Positions 9,077 through 18,995 of a stretch of DNA of 64,000 bases are shown piece by piece. A program made the position numbers and the translations under genes. The notes under the pieces were generated by a model that searched no databases, was not told the DNA's origin, and was given only the letters and a program-made list of their open reading frames with translations. How positions within the stretch are numbered: the first letter of the stretch is position 1; each line of letters opens with the position of its first letter. Origin of the DNA: Acidobacteriota bacterium (GTDB lineage: Bacteria; Acidobacteriota; Vicinamibacteria; Vicinamibacterales; CAVVIG01); NCBI GenBank assembly GCA_003222395.1, contig QHWB01000035.1, forward strand, positions 1-64,000. Direction: 5' to 3'.

Positions 9077-9676
9077 TTAGCGAGACTCGGATTTCGAATA
9101 GAGGTAGAGATCGCCAGCCAGCAAATGTGCGTGCAGGCGATAGGGCCCTTTACCGGTCCACTCGAACGACCGGAACAGGCCTTCCTTGAAGATCTGAAAC
9201 GCTGACGCCTTGAGATCGCCGGCCCACAGCGATGCATCGACCTTCTTGTAATCTTCGGCCCGCCCGACATCGATGCGCAGATCGCCGGCGCGCAGCTCGA
9301 CGTCCTTGTTACCGCGCACGCCTTCGATTGTGAGGTCGCCGGCGCTGAGCCGTACGTAGAGATCCGATTGCGTCGGCACCTCGATGCTGAAGCGCAGATT
9401 GTTGTTGCTCGGACCGTTCGTGGTGATGCTCAGTTGGCGGTCGTGCACGTCCGCACGCGCCTGAACCTTTGCCAGAGATTCAGGATCGCGTACGCTCCAG
9501 TCGATGCGGACGCGGTCCTGCGGGGCGCCACTGATGCGGTAGTCGCCGGCTACGAGGTCCATTTTCACGGATCCATTCGCGGAAAATGGCCGCTCGAGCG
9601 AGCCCGACGTCGGGCCCTCCTTTGCCGAGACCGTCACGGCCATGATCGCAAGCGCCGCTAAAAACCAACTGCGCAT
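9077..9676 (-). CDS. Exported DUF4097-like (putative adhesin) beta-helix protein
   Basis: 199 residues. The start at 9676 is fixed by a strong Shine-Dalgarno (AGGAGG seven bases upstream) and a signal peptide, MRSWFLAALAIMAVTVSA. The body repeats a turn-strand unit four times: LVAGDYRISG, RLSAGDLTIEG, LRAGDLRIDVG, LWAGDLKAS, then LLAGDLYLYS. This GDL-repeat pattern is typical of DUF4097/DUF4098-type beta-helices. Presumably periplasmic or on the surface; function unknown. Confidence 0.7.
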   Translation of the reverse strand: MRSWFLAALAIMAVTVSAKEGPTSGSLERPFSANGSVKMDLVAGDYRISGAPQDRVRIDWSVRDPESLAKVQARADVHDRQLSITTNGPSNNNLRFSIEVPTQSDLYVRLSAGDLTIEGVRGNKDVELRAGDLRIDVGRAEDYKKVDASLWAGDLKASAFQIFKEGLFRSFEWTGKGPYRLHAHLLAGDLYLYSKSESR

Positions 9677-9861
9677 GAGTCCTCCTGATGTCTGAGCACC
9701 CCAACACCGGTGGTGAGACGACTGCCACATCGAAGCAGTTCAATCTGGATCGCGCGGCCCCTTCCGCTCGTCCAACGTTGGCGCCAATCGGGCCAGCCAC
9801 ACCGATGCGCGCACGCGGACATGTGATCTTCAGTTGCCAAGGACGACGATGCGTGCAGCAT

Positions 9862-10713
9862 TCACATCCCGAGACAGAACGTTGGGCCGTGCAGCCAGCA
9901 TGCCGGTCCCGGCTCGTGCGAATCGCGGCGCAGACGGTTCACAGGTGCCAACGGTCCCTTCATCAGCGCCGCGCCGATCGCCGAATTGAGTGCATCGTCG
10001 CGGAGCCCAATGGCAGTGAAGATGGCCAGGAGGTTGAGCGGCCGCGCGTCGAACGCTTCGGCTCCGTTCTTTGTGATCACAAACATGAACCCCTTGCTGA
10101 TCCGTTCCATCTGCGGCATCGACGCCGTGATCGGCAACACCAAGCGGCCGTCAGCCGTGAGCGCATCGAGCCACGCGTCGAGCGGATGCGTGACGCCCGC
10201 GTGCATAAAGATGGCGTCGAAGCGCTCGCGCAAAGGCTCGGTGCCGTTGCCGTGCCGAACCTCCGCCCATCCGAACGCCGCCAGGTTGCTCTTCGCCTTC
10301 TTGGCGAGCGCCTCGTCAACTTCGAGAGCGAACACGCGACCCGTGGGTCCGACGATGTGGGCCATGAGGGCCGTGTAGTAGCCCAGACCGCAGCCGATGT
10401 GAAGGACGCGATGGCCGGCTTTGAGCTCAAGCGCGTCGATTGAGGGAGCGACCGCCACCGGTCCGCCGTTGAACAACTGGCGATCCGGATCGATGGCCAC
10501 CGAGATGTTGTGATACACGTGCCGCGGGTCGGCGTCCGGGGTTGCACGTCCACTACCGCCGGCATCACCTTCGCCACGGATGATCCACGGACCCGGCGGC
10601 AGAAACTGTTCTCGCGGGATGATGGCGAGCGCGTCGAGCGCTGCCGTCCGCACGTTGGCGCATATTCGGATCTCTTCGGAGAAGTACTGCCGTTGCAGGC
10701 TGAGGTCTGTCAT
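9862..10713 (-). CDS. PCMT-like SAM-dependent methyltransferase
   Basis: 283 residues. The central part resembles protein-L-isoaspartate O-methyltransferase: the PREQFLPPG entry segment, SAM motif I VLHIGCGLGYYTALM, an acidic end of beta2 (VFALEVDE), and FDAIFMHAGVTHPLD at the post-II position. Members repair isoaspartate or methylate other carboxylates; the isoaspartate-specific start region is only partly conserved, so substrate is not assigned. Its ATG overlaps the stop of the upstream gene (ATGA at 10710-10713), indicating translational coupling. Confidence 0.75.
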   Translation of the reverse strand: MTDLSLQRQYFSEEIRICANVRTAALDALAIIPREQFLPPGPWIIRGEGDAGGSGRATPDADPRHVYHNISVAIDPDRQLFNGGPVAVAPSIDALELKAGHRVLHIGCGLGYYTALMAHIVGPTGRVFALEVDEALAKKAKSNLAAFGWAEVRHGNGTEPLRERFDAIFMHAGVTHPLDAWLDALTADGRLVLPITASMPQMERISKGFMFVITKNGAEAFDARPLNLLAIFTAIGLRDDALNSAIGAALMKGPLAPVNRLRRDSHEPGPACWLHGPTFCLGM

Positions 10714-11177
10714 TTCTTCTTCCTCCGTGGCGTGGCTGGCTTGTTAGTGACCGACACGCGCATCGACGTCGGAGGCGGCAAGATCGGTGCGTCCCACCGG
10801 TAACCGGGTTTATCCCAGCCGCGCGGCACGAACGTCGCCTCGCCAGATGCATTGAGGCGCTTGAGGATCGTGTGGATAGCGGCAAGGTCGTTGGCGTACT
10901 TCGACAGGTCGATGCCCATCGCTCCGAACTGGGCCCGCACTTCGAGCGCCGTCAAAGGATGACCGGCAGCCTTGAGCACCATCCGGCAGGCGTCGGTGAG
11001 TCCTAACGGCACTGTGGGGACGTATCCGCACAACCGCATGAGATTGCCGATCGACTGCGCAAGCTGTGCGATGCGGGCGTCGAGGTCCGCGCGCTGTTTA
11101 GTGAGGGCTTCGTACTCACGGCAGGCCGAATCGAGAGCGCGCTTGTAGTCGTCGCGCGTGGTCACACACGACGTCAT
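10710..11177 (-). CDS. Coiled-coil / winged-helix-like hypothetical protein
   Basis: 155 residues. Residues ~8-45 form a coiled coil (REYEALTKQRADLDARIAQLAQSI). Residues ~60-125 look like a winged helix (ACRMVLKAAGHPLTALEVRAQF ... IHTILKRLNASGEATFV), and the C-terminus is basic (PRRKKK), consistent with nucleic-acid binding. It is coupled to the downstream methyltransferase by a 4-bp overlap. A TTGACA sits about 25 bp upstream of the start (minus strand, near 11200), with TATGAC 16 bp further, so the transcript may be leaderless or start at an internal GTG. Confidence 0.6.
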   Translation of the reverse strand: MTSCVTTRDDYKRALDSACREYEALTKQRADLDARIAQLAQSIGNLMRLCGYVPTVPLGLTDACRMVLKAAGHPLTALEVRAQFGAMGIDLSKYANDLAAIHTILKRLNASGEATFVPRGWDKPGYRWDAPILPPPTSMRVSVTNKPATPRRKKK

Positions 11178-11361
11178 ACATAGTGTGTAAACGATGTCAA
11201 GAAGCCCCGAGACTTGAAGGAAGCCGCGGGCGCGGCGGCCAGCTGCGGAGCCGCGAATTGGGATCCGTGCGGAAACACCGCAGGATTACTTCACCCGCGA
11301 ACGAACAGAGGTCCCTGACGCGAGGCCCTCGGCTGCGGAACATCAAACAGGACGAACTCAC

Positions 11362-11989
11362 ATGCTTCGATCGATTTCCGTCGCTCTGATGGTTGTAGCG
11401 GCTGGGCCGGCTGCCGGGTCGTTCGCGCAGGATGTCGCATCGGAAGCGGCGATCCAGGCCATCGTGTCCGACACGGTCCATTCTTCCAGACGGATGCCGG
11501 ACAGCAAACAGTGGACGACAGACAATCTGAACGTCAACACTGGCCAATCCTATTGTTACCAAGATACGGAACTGCGATGTGTCAGGGAGTGATGGCTGAA
11601 GCGTTGGCCCGCGAAGCCCTCGCGAATCGGTCCGGGTTACACTTTCGCCGCACTGCTGTTTCAACGGCGAGGGGCGCGTCGCGATTCCCGTCGGCAGGGT
11701 CTGCTTCGAAAATACCCCGCCGATCGTTGCGGACGTGTCCGCCGATGATCGGCTTCGCGTCGTCAATGCGCGGATGTTGCCCGATCTGGGCATCGTCACC
11801 GCGAGCCACCGTTCGGACGCGATCGCCTCGGTCGATTACGAGGTCACGAACATCGGACGCGACGAGCCTCCGGCGGATTTGTTCGATGTGCCCACGACTG
11901 ACATGCTCGGGCATGGGTCACACGACGACCCGCTCGTGAGTTTCGCGGCGTCGCAATCACCACCTGCGTGTCAGCCGATACGGCGATAG
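11362..11989 (+). pseudogene. Exported hypothetical protein, frameshifted
   Basis: Begins with a clear signal peptide (MLRSISVALMVVAAGPAAGSFAQD) and continues to a stop at 11592 after QSYCYQDTELRCV. Coding character then resumes in another frame: CCFNGEGRVAIPVGRVCFEN, then a conserved-looking segment (DYEVTNIGRDEPPADLF) that runs to 11989. At least one frameshift near 11590-11640 splits one exported cysteine-containing protein. Family not recognised. Confidence 0.45.
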
Positions 11990-12129
11990 ACGCGATCTGG
12001 TTGCCCACCAATTGCCCTCCAGGATCACGCCAAGCGAGCTTCACGGCGCCAACTGTCTAACTGAGCGGTAAACACATCGGCTTTGCGGGTACCCAATGCG
12101 CTGTTCGCACGACGCAACTCGGACGTAAT

Positions 12130-14037
12130 ATGACGACCAAGATGCCGTTCCTTGCCACCGCGTTGACACTTGCGCTCGCTGGCCAATCGACTGCGCTCTT
12201 CGAGTTCCGGCCCGACGAGTTCTGGCTGAACCTGCACAAATTCTTGTATGTCCTCGGGCGCGCGCAGAACCGGACCGCCGACGCGATGCGTGAGCCGGTT
12301 GCCGACGCGCCGTCCGATTCGGATCGCGGGATCGAATCGCTGACCCCGGCCGAGCGCAATGCATGGAATGACGCGATTACTGGATACGCGCGAGGACTCA
12401 GCCGGCAGGACTCGACGCGCGACACGAATCTCGCGTTGCTCGAAGGACGACTTGCTGGTGCCGGTGGCTCGTCGACGCTGAATGTCGTCGTCGACGACTC
12501 AGTGCGGACCATCCTCGAGCGCGCGGCGCCGATTTATCGCAAAGCGTGGTGGCCAACGCATCGCGCAACCAACCACGCGTGGATGGCCACCACTGAGCAA
12601 CTGGTCGCCGCCCACGGTGCGGCGGTGCTGGACTTCATCGTCCGCGCATACCGACTGCCGTGGCCGCCGCAGGGCTATCCAGTCCATATCGTCATGTACG
12701 CGGCGTGGGGCGGCGCGTACTCGACAGACGGCAGCCTGCTCGTCGTCTCGTCGAACGCACGTGCGGGGACGACAGGTTGGTCCGGGCTCGAAACCGTGTT
12801 TCACGAGAGCATCCATCAGTGGGATGACGCGGTCGATGCAATCCTGAACGCGGACGCACGCGCGATCGCCAAGCGGCTGCCGCGGAACCTGTCGCACGCG
12901 CTTGTTTTCTTTACGGCTGCCGAGGCGGTCCGCCACGTCGCGCCGCCTGAGTACGTTCCGCTGGCGGATGCAACCGGTGCGTGGTCACGCGGCATGGAGG
13001 GACTGAAGGGCGCGCTCGACGCAACGTGGCTGCCGTACCTAAATGGAGGCGGCACTCGTGACGAGGCGCTCGCCGCACTGGTGCAACGAACGGCGACGCA
13101 GCCGGCGTCGGCGATCTTCACCTTTCAAACGGATGACTTCTGGTTGAACCTGCATCACTTTCTTCATGCGCTCGGTGTCATCGACGCAAAGCTACCGGAC
13201 GCCGAGACCCCCGCGCTGGCGCCCGCGCGCGTCGACATGAAGCAAGGTCTTCCCCGCGTCGGCGAGGACCAGCGCCGCGTGTGGAGTGAGATCATCAAGC
13301 GTTACGGCACCGAGTGGAGTCGATCGCTTCCGAACGCCGGGCCCGGCGAAGCGATCGTCCGCGCGTTGGCGCACGTCGGCGATGCGCCGACGCTTGCGAG
13401 CGCACAAATCGACCCGTCGGTTGGTGCCGTCCTCGAGCAAGCGGCTCCGATTTATCGCAAGGCGTGGTGGCCCGCACATCGCGACCGCAATCGGGCGTGG
13501 CGCGCGCAGATGGAACCGCTGCTGACACAACATGGTCCCGCGATTCGCGATTTCGTAACACGCGCCTTTGCCGTGGAATGGCCGCAGGAAGGCCGGCTGC
13601 TGCATGTGTGCGGTTACGCGAATTTCGGCGGAGCGTATTCGATGGTCAACGGCGGCGTCATCGTCATTGGAAGCGCCGACCCGAATTCGAGCGGCTTGTC
13701 AGGATTGGAAGCGGTGTTCCACGAAGCGGCGCACCAGTGGGACCCGCAGACGTTTGCGGCGTTGAATGCGCACGCGAAGCCGATGAACGTAACCATCCCG
13801 CGCGATTTGACGCACGCGCTCATCTTTTTTAGTGCCGGGGAAGCCGTTCGGCGCGTGTCGGCGAAATATCAAAGCATGGCCGATCGTCTCGGCATTTGGG
13901 ACAAGAACCTCTCCGGTGCGACAGTTCCAGCATCGCGTTTGAAGCAACCCCTCATCGACGCCTGGAAACCGTACTTGGACGGGACAGTCCCACGCGACGT
14001 CGCGCTTGACGCACTTGTGAAGCGCGTAACCCAATGA
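12130..14037 (+). CDS. Tandem-duplicated putative zinc metallopeptidase-like protein
   Basis: 635 residues with a short hydrophobic N-terminus (signal peptide-like, MPFLATALTLALAGQSTA). Two copies of a ~300-residue domain (about 22-320 and 329-635) share FxxDxFWLNLHxFLxxLG, AAPIYRKAWWPxHR and GGAYS. Each has an HExxH: HESIHQWD at 225-232 and HEAAHQWD at 531-538. In each copy a glutamate in AEAVR/GEAVR follows 40 residues after the first histidine (E265, E571), suitable as a third zinc ligand of a gluzincin-type site. Copy two lacks no motif, so both sites could be active. No named family is recognised; exported peptidase is an inference. It starts ATG with no strong Shine-Dalgarno. Confidence 0.7.
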   Translation: MTTKMPFLATALTLALAGQSTALFEFRPDEFWLNLHKFLYVLGRAQNRTADAMREPVADAPSDSDRGIESLTPAERNAWNDAITGYARGLSRQDSTRDTNLALLEGRLAGAGGSSTLNVVVDDSVRTILERAAPIYRKAWWPTHRATNHAWMATTEQLVAAHGAAVLDFIVRAYRLPWPPQGYPVHIVMYAAWGGAYSTDGSLLVVSSNARAGTTGWSGLETVFHESIHQWDDAVDAILNADARAIAKRLPRNLSHALVFFTAAEAVRHVAPPEYVPLADATGAWSRGMEGLKGALDATWLPYLNGGGTRDEALAALVQRTATQPASAIFTFQTDDFWLNLHHFLHALGVIDAKLPDAETPALAPARVDMKQGLPRVGEDQRRVWSEIIKRYGTEWSRSLPNAGPGEAIVRALAHVGDAPTLASAQIDPSVGAVLEQAAPIYRKAWWPAHRDRNRAWRAQMEPLLTQHGPAIRDFVTRAFAVEWPQEGRLLHVCGYANFGGAYSMVNGGVIVIGSADPNSSGLSGLEAVFHEAAHQWDPQTFAALNAHAKPMNVTIPRDLTHALIFFSAGEAVRRVSAKYQSMADRLGIWDKNLSGATVPASRLKQPLIDAWKPYLDGTVPRDVALDALVKRVTQ

Positions 14038-14585
14038 AGGACCGATGTCTGATGACGAGTCAGTACCGCAAGTCGCCAACTGTTTACGCGCCACCCACTT
14101 TGTATGCGCGCCTATTTCGCCACGTTGGACATGCCCACGCTTCGAGCGCGCGCGAACGTGTGACTCCCTCGCATGGCCTCTGGTTCAGGAAAACCTCGTA
14201 GCAGACGTCGAACGCCCGAGCTATTTGACCGGCAGCAAATGAAGAACGAACGTGCCTGGTACACATGTTCGCTTCGCTCGCTTGCGCGCGGGGCTCGGCC
14301 ATCAGTCGATCGCGTCATTCGCTCAAGAGCTGGAGACTTGTGTTTAGCCGTTCAGCCCATAGGAAACCCCGAGTTCTCAAGGATCTGGCGAGCGGCCTGC
14401 GCGTGAGGGTCTTCGACCTTCGACAGAAGAGAATGGGAACTTTCCGTTATCGAGCAGGCACGGTCGGTGATGCTTGAACGCGGCGGCGAAACAAACTTGT
14501 CATACCGTGTGCGCGCAAATACAATCGCCACGATCGCTGCGAGAATTGCGACGGCTCACGCGTCGCAAGTCTCCGGTTGGTGAGA
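14038..14585. other. Noncoding or unresolved stretch
   Basis: 548 bp between convergent genes. It contains only short arginine-rich open frames without start signals or recognisable motifs. No RNA gene or repeat is seen. Confidence 0.4.
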
Positions 14586-15662
14586 TCAGCGAGGCGTGTT
14601 GATTTTGAGTTCCTTTCGCAGCCGCTCGATTTCCACAAAAACTTCCGTCTTCATCGGGCCCGAAGCCGCCGGGGCGATCTTTTCAAGGGCTTTCAGGTGC
14701 GCAGTGTCGAGCGCCTGGGCCGCCGACACTTTGATATCCGGCTGAACGCCCGTTCCTTCCCAGTCGGTGTGCGTCACGGGACTAATCGGGCGTCCAACCG
14801 GAACGATCACAACGAAGTGGTCGTTCACGCGCCGACGTCGGGCAAGGTGGGCGCCTCCACCGGTGACTTCGCCTACGACCGTCACCCGCTTGAGATTCTT
14901 GAGCGCATAGGTAAAGTCTTCGGCGGCGGAGAAGGTGCGGCCGCTCGTCAGCACGTAGACGTCCTTGCGCGTCAGCCGCTTTCCGGGCACGGACTCCAGG
15001 GTCCAGTACTGACGCGTCTCATTCGACGGCCGATCGTAGATATCGTCCAGCCGAACGGGATGGTCGAACAGGTAGCTCGCAATCAGGGCGACGCCGTCGG
15101 GGCCTCCGCCTCCGTTCTGGCGCAGGTCGAGAATTACCGCAGCGCTGTCGGCGAGCGACGTCATCGCGGCCGCGGCGGTGTCGCCCATCAGCCGGGCAGG
15201 CGCGAACGCCCGGAGATCGAGATACCCAATGTTCCCCGCGAGGCGATCGACCTTCGCGAACCCGTAATGCTGTCGACGCGCATCCTCGAGCGCCTCGGGT
15301 GGAGGTGGGGGCGAGGGAAATGGAAACTGCGGCAACACGGTGGCGCTGTAGCGGACCGCGAGGTGGCGGTCGCCGCTCCGCTCTCGCAGATGCGCGGTCA
15401 ACACCTCGGCGAGCGTCCGGCCACTGGTGATGGCGTCGTATTCGCGGCGTTGTCGGCGTTGCCAAATGGACTGCGTCATCCTGGCCGCCGTGTCCGGGAA
15501 GACGTAGTAGTCCGTGAGTTCTTTGAGCACGCCGTCGATCACGGCGTCGCGCGTCGACGCGTCAATCGTCATGTCGGGCTCGGACGGGAAACCCTGAACC
15601 GAGACGCGAATGGAGGCGAACAGACACAGGATCGTGATCGCCGCTACCCTGAGATACCTCAT
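14586..15662 (-). CDS. S41 family (tail-specific-like) serine peptidase
   Basis: 358 residues from ATG 15662, chosen because it starts the signal peptide MRYLRVAAITILCLFASIRV. The N-terminal ~60-residue helical region (VIDGVLKELTDYYVFPD) is followed by the S41 core: GNIGYLDLRAF, VILDLRQNGGGGPDGVALIASYLF, the catalytic-serine segment VLTSGRTFSAAEDF, and VVGEVTGGGAH. This is the retinol-binding-protein-like (IRBP/TSPc) branch without an obvious PDZ domain. Exported; cleaves or binds peptides outside the cytoplasm. Divergent from the PadR gene with under 80 bp between starts, so they could share a regulatory region. Confidence 0.8.
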   Translation of the reverse strand: MRYLRVAAITILCLFASIRVSVQGFPSEPDMTIDASTRDAVIDGVLKELTDYYVFPDTAARMTQSIWQRRQRREYDAITSGRTLAEVLTAHLRERSGDRHLAVRYSATVLPQFPFPSPPPPPEALEDARRQHYGFAKVDRLAGNIGYLDLRAFAPARLMGDTAAAAMTSLADSAAVILDLRQNGGGGPDGVALIASYLFDHPVRLDDIYDRPSNETRQYWTLESVPGKRLTRKDVYVLTSGRTFSAAEDFTYALKNLKRVTVVGEVTGGGAHLARRRRVNDHFVVIVPVGRPISPVTHTDWEGTGVQPDIKVSAAQALDTAHLKALEKIAPAASGPMKTEVFVEIERLRKELKINTPR

Positions 15663-15737
15663 CAGCACTCGGCCGCCGCGAGCATTGTAGCAGGATTCTC
15701 GTGTAGACATCGGTCTTATTTTGTGTAAGATCATATC

Positions 15738-16025
15738 ATGCTGCCGAAGAAAGAACTGCTCATTCTCGAGCTGCTCGTCTCGGAAGGATCGATGTACGGG
15801 TTGCAGCTCGTCGAACGGTCCGACGGCGCCCTCAAGCGAGGGACCGTCTATGTGACGCTCGGGCGCATGGAGTCCAAAGGCCTAATCGAGTCGGAGCAGG
15901 AGACGCCCAATCCGGCCGCCATTGGATTACCACGGCGGATCTATCATCCGACGGCGCTGGGCGAGCGAATGCTTCGGGCATGGACGACGTTCACACGCGC
16001 AGTGGCGTGGGAGGTGAAGCCGTGA
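15738..16025 (+). CDS. PadR family transcriptional regulator
   Basis: 95 residues, essentially one winged helix: LLILELLVSEGSMYGLQLVERSDGALKRGTVYVTLGRMESKGLI, then the wing RRIYHPTALGERML. It lacks the usual C-terminal dimerisation helix pair seen in full PadR proteins, as is usual for the short class found beside membrane-protein genes in Acidobacteriota. It overlaps the next start (GTGA at 16022-16025), so the pair is translationally coupled. The 5' region is AT-rich (ttattttgtgtaagatcat) and could hold its operator. Confidence 0.85.
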   Translation: MLPKKELLILELLVSEGSMYGLQLVERSDGALKRGTVYVTLGRMESKGLIESEQETPNPAAIGLPRRIYHPTALGERMLRAWTTFTRAVAWEVKP

Positions 16026-16648
16026 CGCCGGGGACGAGGCTGCTGAAGATCGCGCCGTTGCTCTTCAACGAGCGTTTCATCGCGACCGTCGTTCGTCCAA
16101 CGATCGCCGATCTCCAATCCGAAGTCGCCGCGGCAGGACCAGACCACGTGAAACGTCTCCGCGCGCGATGCCGTGGCTACTCCGCATTCTGGATGCTGAT
16201 CCTCGTCGCACCGTTCGCGTCATGGTCCGATGATCTGCCCAACATCGCGGCCGGGCGTGTCGCCGTCGGATCGGCCGTCGTCACCCTCACGGTGATGACG
16301 CTCGGCGCCTGGACGGCGTTCGTGACCGCTGCAGGGGCGCTGATCGCGTTCCTGATCCACGCTTGGTACGAGCGACATCCCTCTGAGATTGCGATGCCGC
16401 CCGACGCGCCCTGGCGCTCGCCGCAAATCAACTTCTCGTCGACAGACGTTGCCGGCAACGTCGGCGGGCTGATCTTCGTCGTCGGCAGCGTCCTCATCGT
16501 GTCGCTCGGCCTGCCGTCGGTTTTCTGGTTCCTGCTAGCCGGCACGATTGCCGCGTGTTTCGTCGCGTGGGGACTCGCCGCGTGGCATTCGCGCGCGCGG
16601 CGGGAGGACTGGACATGCGCCGGACGACCACGACGACAGCTGTTCTAA
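16022..16648 (+). CDS. Four-TM membrane protein coupled to PadR
   Basis: 208 residues from GTG 16022. A soluble N-terminus of ~60 residues (LLFNERFIATVVRPTIADLQ) is followed by hydrophobic segments near residues 60-75, 85-115 and 150-195. The family is not named; this PadR plus small membrane-protein arrangement is recurrent, and the pair probably responds to membrane or antibiotic stress (inference). Confidence 0.6.
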   Translation: MTPGTRLLKIAPLLFNERFIATVVRPTIADLQSEVAAAGPDHVKRLRARCRGYSAFWMLILVAPFASWSDDLPNIAAGRVAVGSAVVTLTVMTLGAWTAFVTAAGALIAFLIHAWYERHPSEIAMPPDAPWRSPQINFSSTDVAGNVGGLIFVVGSVLIVSLGLPSVFWFLLAGTIAACFVAWGLAAWHSRARREDWTCAGRPRRQLF

Positions 16649-16743
16649 GCATCGTTGTCGGCCAACTGCTGATTCCGCGCGCGATCGCTGTGGAGACAGG
16701 GACCGCCGCCCTGCCGGCGCTCCAAAACGCCCAGGGCGTTTGA
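16615..16743 (+). CDS. Possible short exported peptide (weak)
   Basis: A 42-codon frame overlapping the previous gene's 3' end by 34 nt. The N-terminus (MRRTTTTTAVLSIVVGQLLI) looks like a signal peptide but the product stops at once after ALQNAQGV. Either a truncated exported protein or chance. Confidence 0.2.
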   Translation: MRRTTTTTAVLSIVVGQLLIPRAIAVETGTAALPALQNAQGV

Positions 16744-17019
16744 CAACCCGAACCCTGCTGCAATCCCAACGATCGCTGATCGCAAGCTGGTGCCAACGAC
16801 CATTCGCTCGACAGTGGCAGGTTCCGCGTCGAGGGCATTCGGACGCCGATTTCAATTTCACGCTCCCACGGCAGGAAGACTGTCCATCGACCGAAGCCGA
16901 TGTAGAAGCTACGCATGTCAACAGGTGTCTCGATCATTCCCAGCGCGCGTCGGTCGCGAGAATGCTCCTGTTCGTAGCGAACGCGCCGTGACAGGCTCGT
17001 GTCGCGGATGTTCGAGTCC

Positions 17020-17406
17020 AAGTATCTGCCGCCTGATCGGATCCCAAACGGGAATCCATCGATACTCGGCGACAGCGATGCCAGCGAGGTAGGCCGCTCT
17101 CAGGACGCCCAATCTGAGCAGGCGTTCATCTAACTTGCTTATCTGGAAGTTGACGTTCATCGGCTCCGGCCGGCCCTTCGTTTCGATTGCTTGCCCGAAG
17201 AGGCGCTCGGTCTCCTTCACCGACTCAGGATTCGAGGCCTCTTTGATGATTCTCAGAATAAACGCGCCGTTTTCGTTCGACAGCTCAGCAACGCTCCGCA
17301 GGTCCTCGTAGGTGAACTGAACATCGACGGGCTCACGCATGTCCCCGGTCGCAAATCCCTCGACCGTCCAGAAGTTCGCCCAATGCCAATCACACGTCTG
17401 TCCGGA
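17020..17406 (-). pseudogene. Fragment of an unidentified protein (minus strand)
   Basis: About 129 residues of protein-like sequence without its own start: VDVQFTYEDLRSVAELSNEN, SVKETERLFGQAIETKG, and RLGVLRAAYLAGIAVAEYRW near the end. The last segment resembles the C-terminal helix pair of some HNH-associated hypothetical proteins, but no HNH motif is present. Flanking sequence in the same frame is low-complexity and non-coding. Probably a truncated gene remnant in the 16744-17452 gap. Confidence 0.35.
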
Positions 17407-17452
17407 TGACGAATTGCAGTCTCTAGACGTCAGAACACGTAGACTTCCACGC

Positions 17453-18968
17453 ATGAAAACAGCCGCTGCGATGGCCCTGCTCGGTGCGGTGACACTCGGA
17501 ACGTTGAACGCAGCAGCGCCGGCGCCGGTTGCGTGCGAGTCGCTCGCGCAGATGAAGGTGACGAACGGTCGCGTGCTGTCGGCTGAATCGGTAAAAGCCG
17601 GCGCCTTCACGCCTCCGAACACGCCCAACGCCAATGCCGCCGCGGCGTTCACAACGGTTCCCGGCATTCTGTCGCGTGACGCTGCAGCTGACTCCCTCCA
17701 GTGATTCCGACATCCGCGTTGAAGTCTGGCTGCCGAAGGTCGGGTGGAGTCACAAGCTGCAGTCGTCCGGCAATGGCGGCTTGGGCGGCGTGATTCCCTA
17801 TCCGGCGCTGGCGGCATCGGTGAAAGCGGGATATGCGGCGGTGGGGACAGACACCGGCCACGTCGGCGGCAACGCCGATTTCGTCTCCGGTCATCCCGAG
17901 AAACTCGTGGACTTCGGATATCGAGCGATCCACGAGATGACCGTCACCGCAAAAACGGTCGTCACCGCGCACTACGATGCGCACCCCATGCGCGCGTATT
18001 TCAACTCGTGCTCGACCGGCGGACGCCAAGCGCTGATCGAAGCGCAGCGATATCCTGAGGATTTCGACGGCGTCGTCGCGGGCGATCCATCGTGGGACCA
18101 GATGCGACTCTACGCCGCGCGCGTGTGGCTGAACACCTACGTCAATCGCACGCCAGCGGCGGTGATTCCGCCGAGCAAGTACCCGATGATCCACAACGCG
18201 GTCCTGGATAAATGCGATGCCCTGGACGGTGTGAAGGACGGCGTCATCGAGGATCCGACGAAATGTGCCTTCGACTGGTCGACATTGATTTGCAGCGGAG
18301 CGGATCGAGCTGATTGCCTGACGAAGGATCAGGTCGAGACCGCGAACGCGATGATGCGTCCGATCCGCGATCCGAAGAGCGGATCAGTGCTGCATCCGGG
18401 CCGCTACTATCCAGGATCCGAACTCGGATGGGGCGGCGTGGCGGGCCCATCCCCGTCCGGCGAATCGCACGAAGGAATGCGGAAGATCGTCTTCACGCCC
18501 GCCTGGGACTACCACACGCTCAAGGTGCCGGACGATGTGGAGCGCGCAGTCACGGCGGACAAGGGGTTGCTGTACGGCGGCGATCCCGATGTGTCGCGCT
18601 TCTTCAAGCGAGGCGGCAAGCTGCTGATGTATCACGGCTGGGCCGATCCGCTGGTCTCGCCGGACACGAGTGTGATGATGTTCCAGCGCATCCACAACAC
18701 GGTCGGACTGTCGGCGGCGAATTCGCTCGCGCTGTTCATGGTGCCAGGCATGGGACACTGCCAAGCCGGTCCCGGCAGCGACGTCTTCGACAAAGTCGCC
18801 GCGGTCGATCAGTGGGTCGAAACAGGTAAGAAGCCACAGTCGATCGAAGCCACGCATCTGACCGCCGGCATCGTCGACCGCACGCGTCCGTCGTGTGCCT
18901 ATCCGACGACGGCGCACTACAAGGGCACCGGCAGCACGGACGACGCGAAGAATTTTCGGTGTGAATAG
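17453..18968 (+). pseudogene. Tannase/feruloyl esterase family protein, one frameshift
   Basis: ATG at 17453 begins a signal peptide (MKTAAAMALLGAVTLGTLNA), then CESLAQMKVTNGRV. Near 17655-17665 the frame shifts to FCRVTLQLTPSSDSDIRVEV and runs to 18968. The main part has family hallmarks: nucleophile CSTGGRQ, acid region HGWADPLVSP, and the histidine in GMGHCQAGPG, plus paired cysteines (CDALDGVKDG, ICSGADRADC). The intact protein would be about 505 residues, secreted, hydrolysing galloyl or feruloyl-type esters. One indel restores it, so a sequencing error is a real alternative to gene death. Confidence 0.75.
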
Positions 18969-18995
18969 GCGCGGCCGCCTCGGGGCGTGGAGCTC

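Noticed and set aside
9688-10443. Plus-strand frame of 251 codons opposite the PCMT-like gene
   Set aside because: Complement of motif I and the rest of the methyltransferase; no homology signal.
17453-18968. Programmed frameshift in the tannase gene
   Set aside because: The shift point lacks a clear slippery heptamer, and similar single indels occur in several neighbouring genes, so mutation or sequencing error is likelier.
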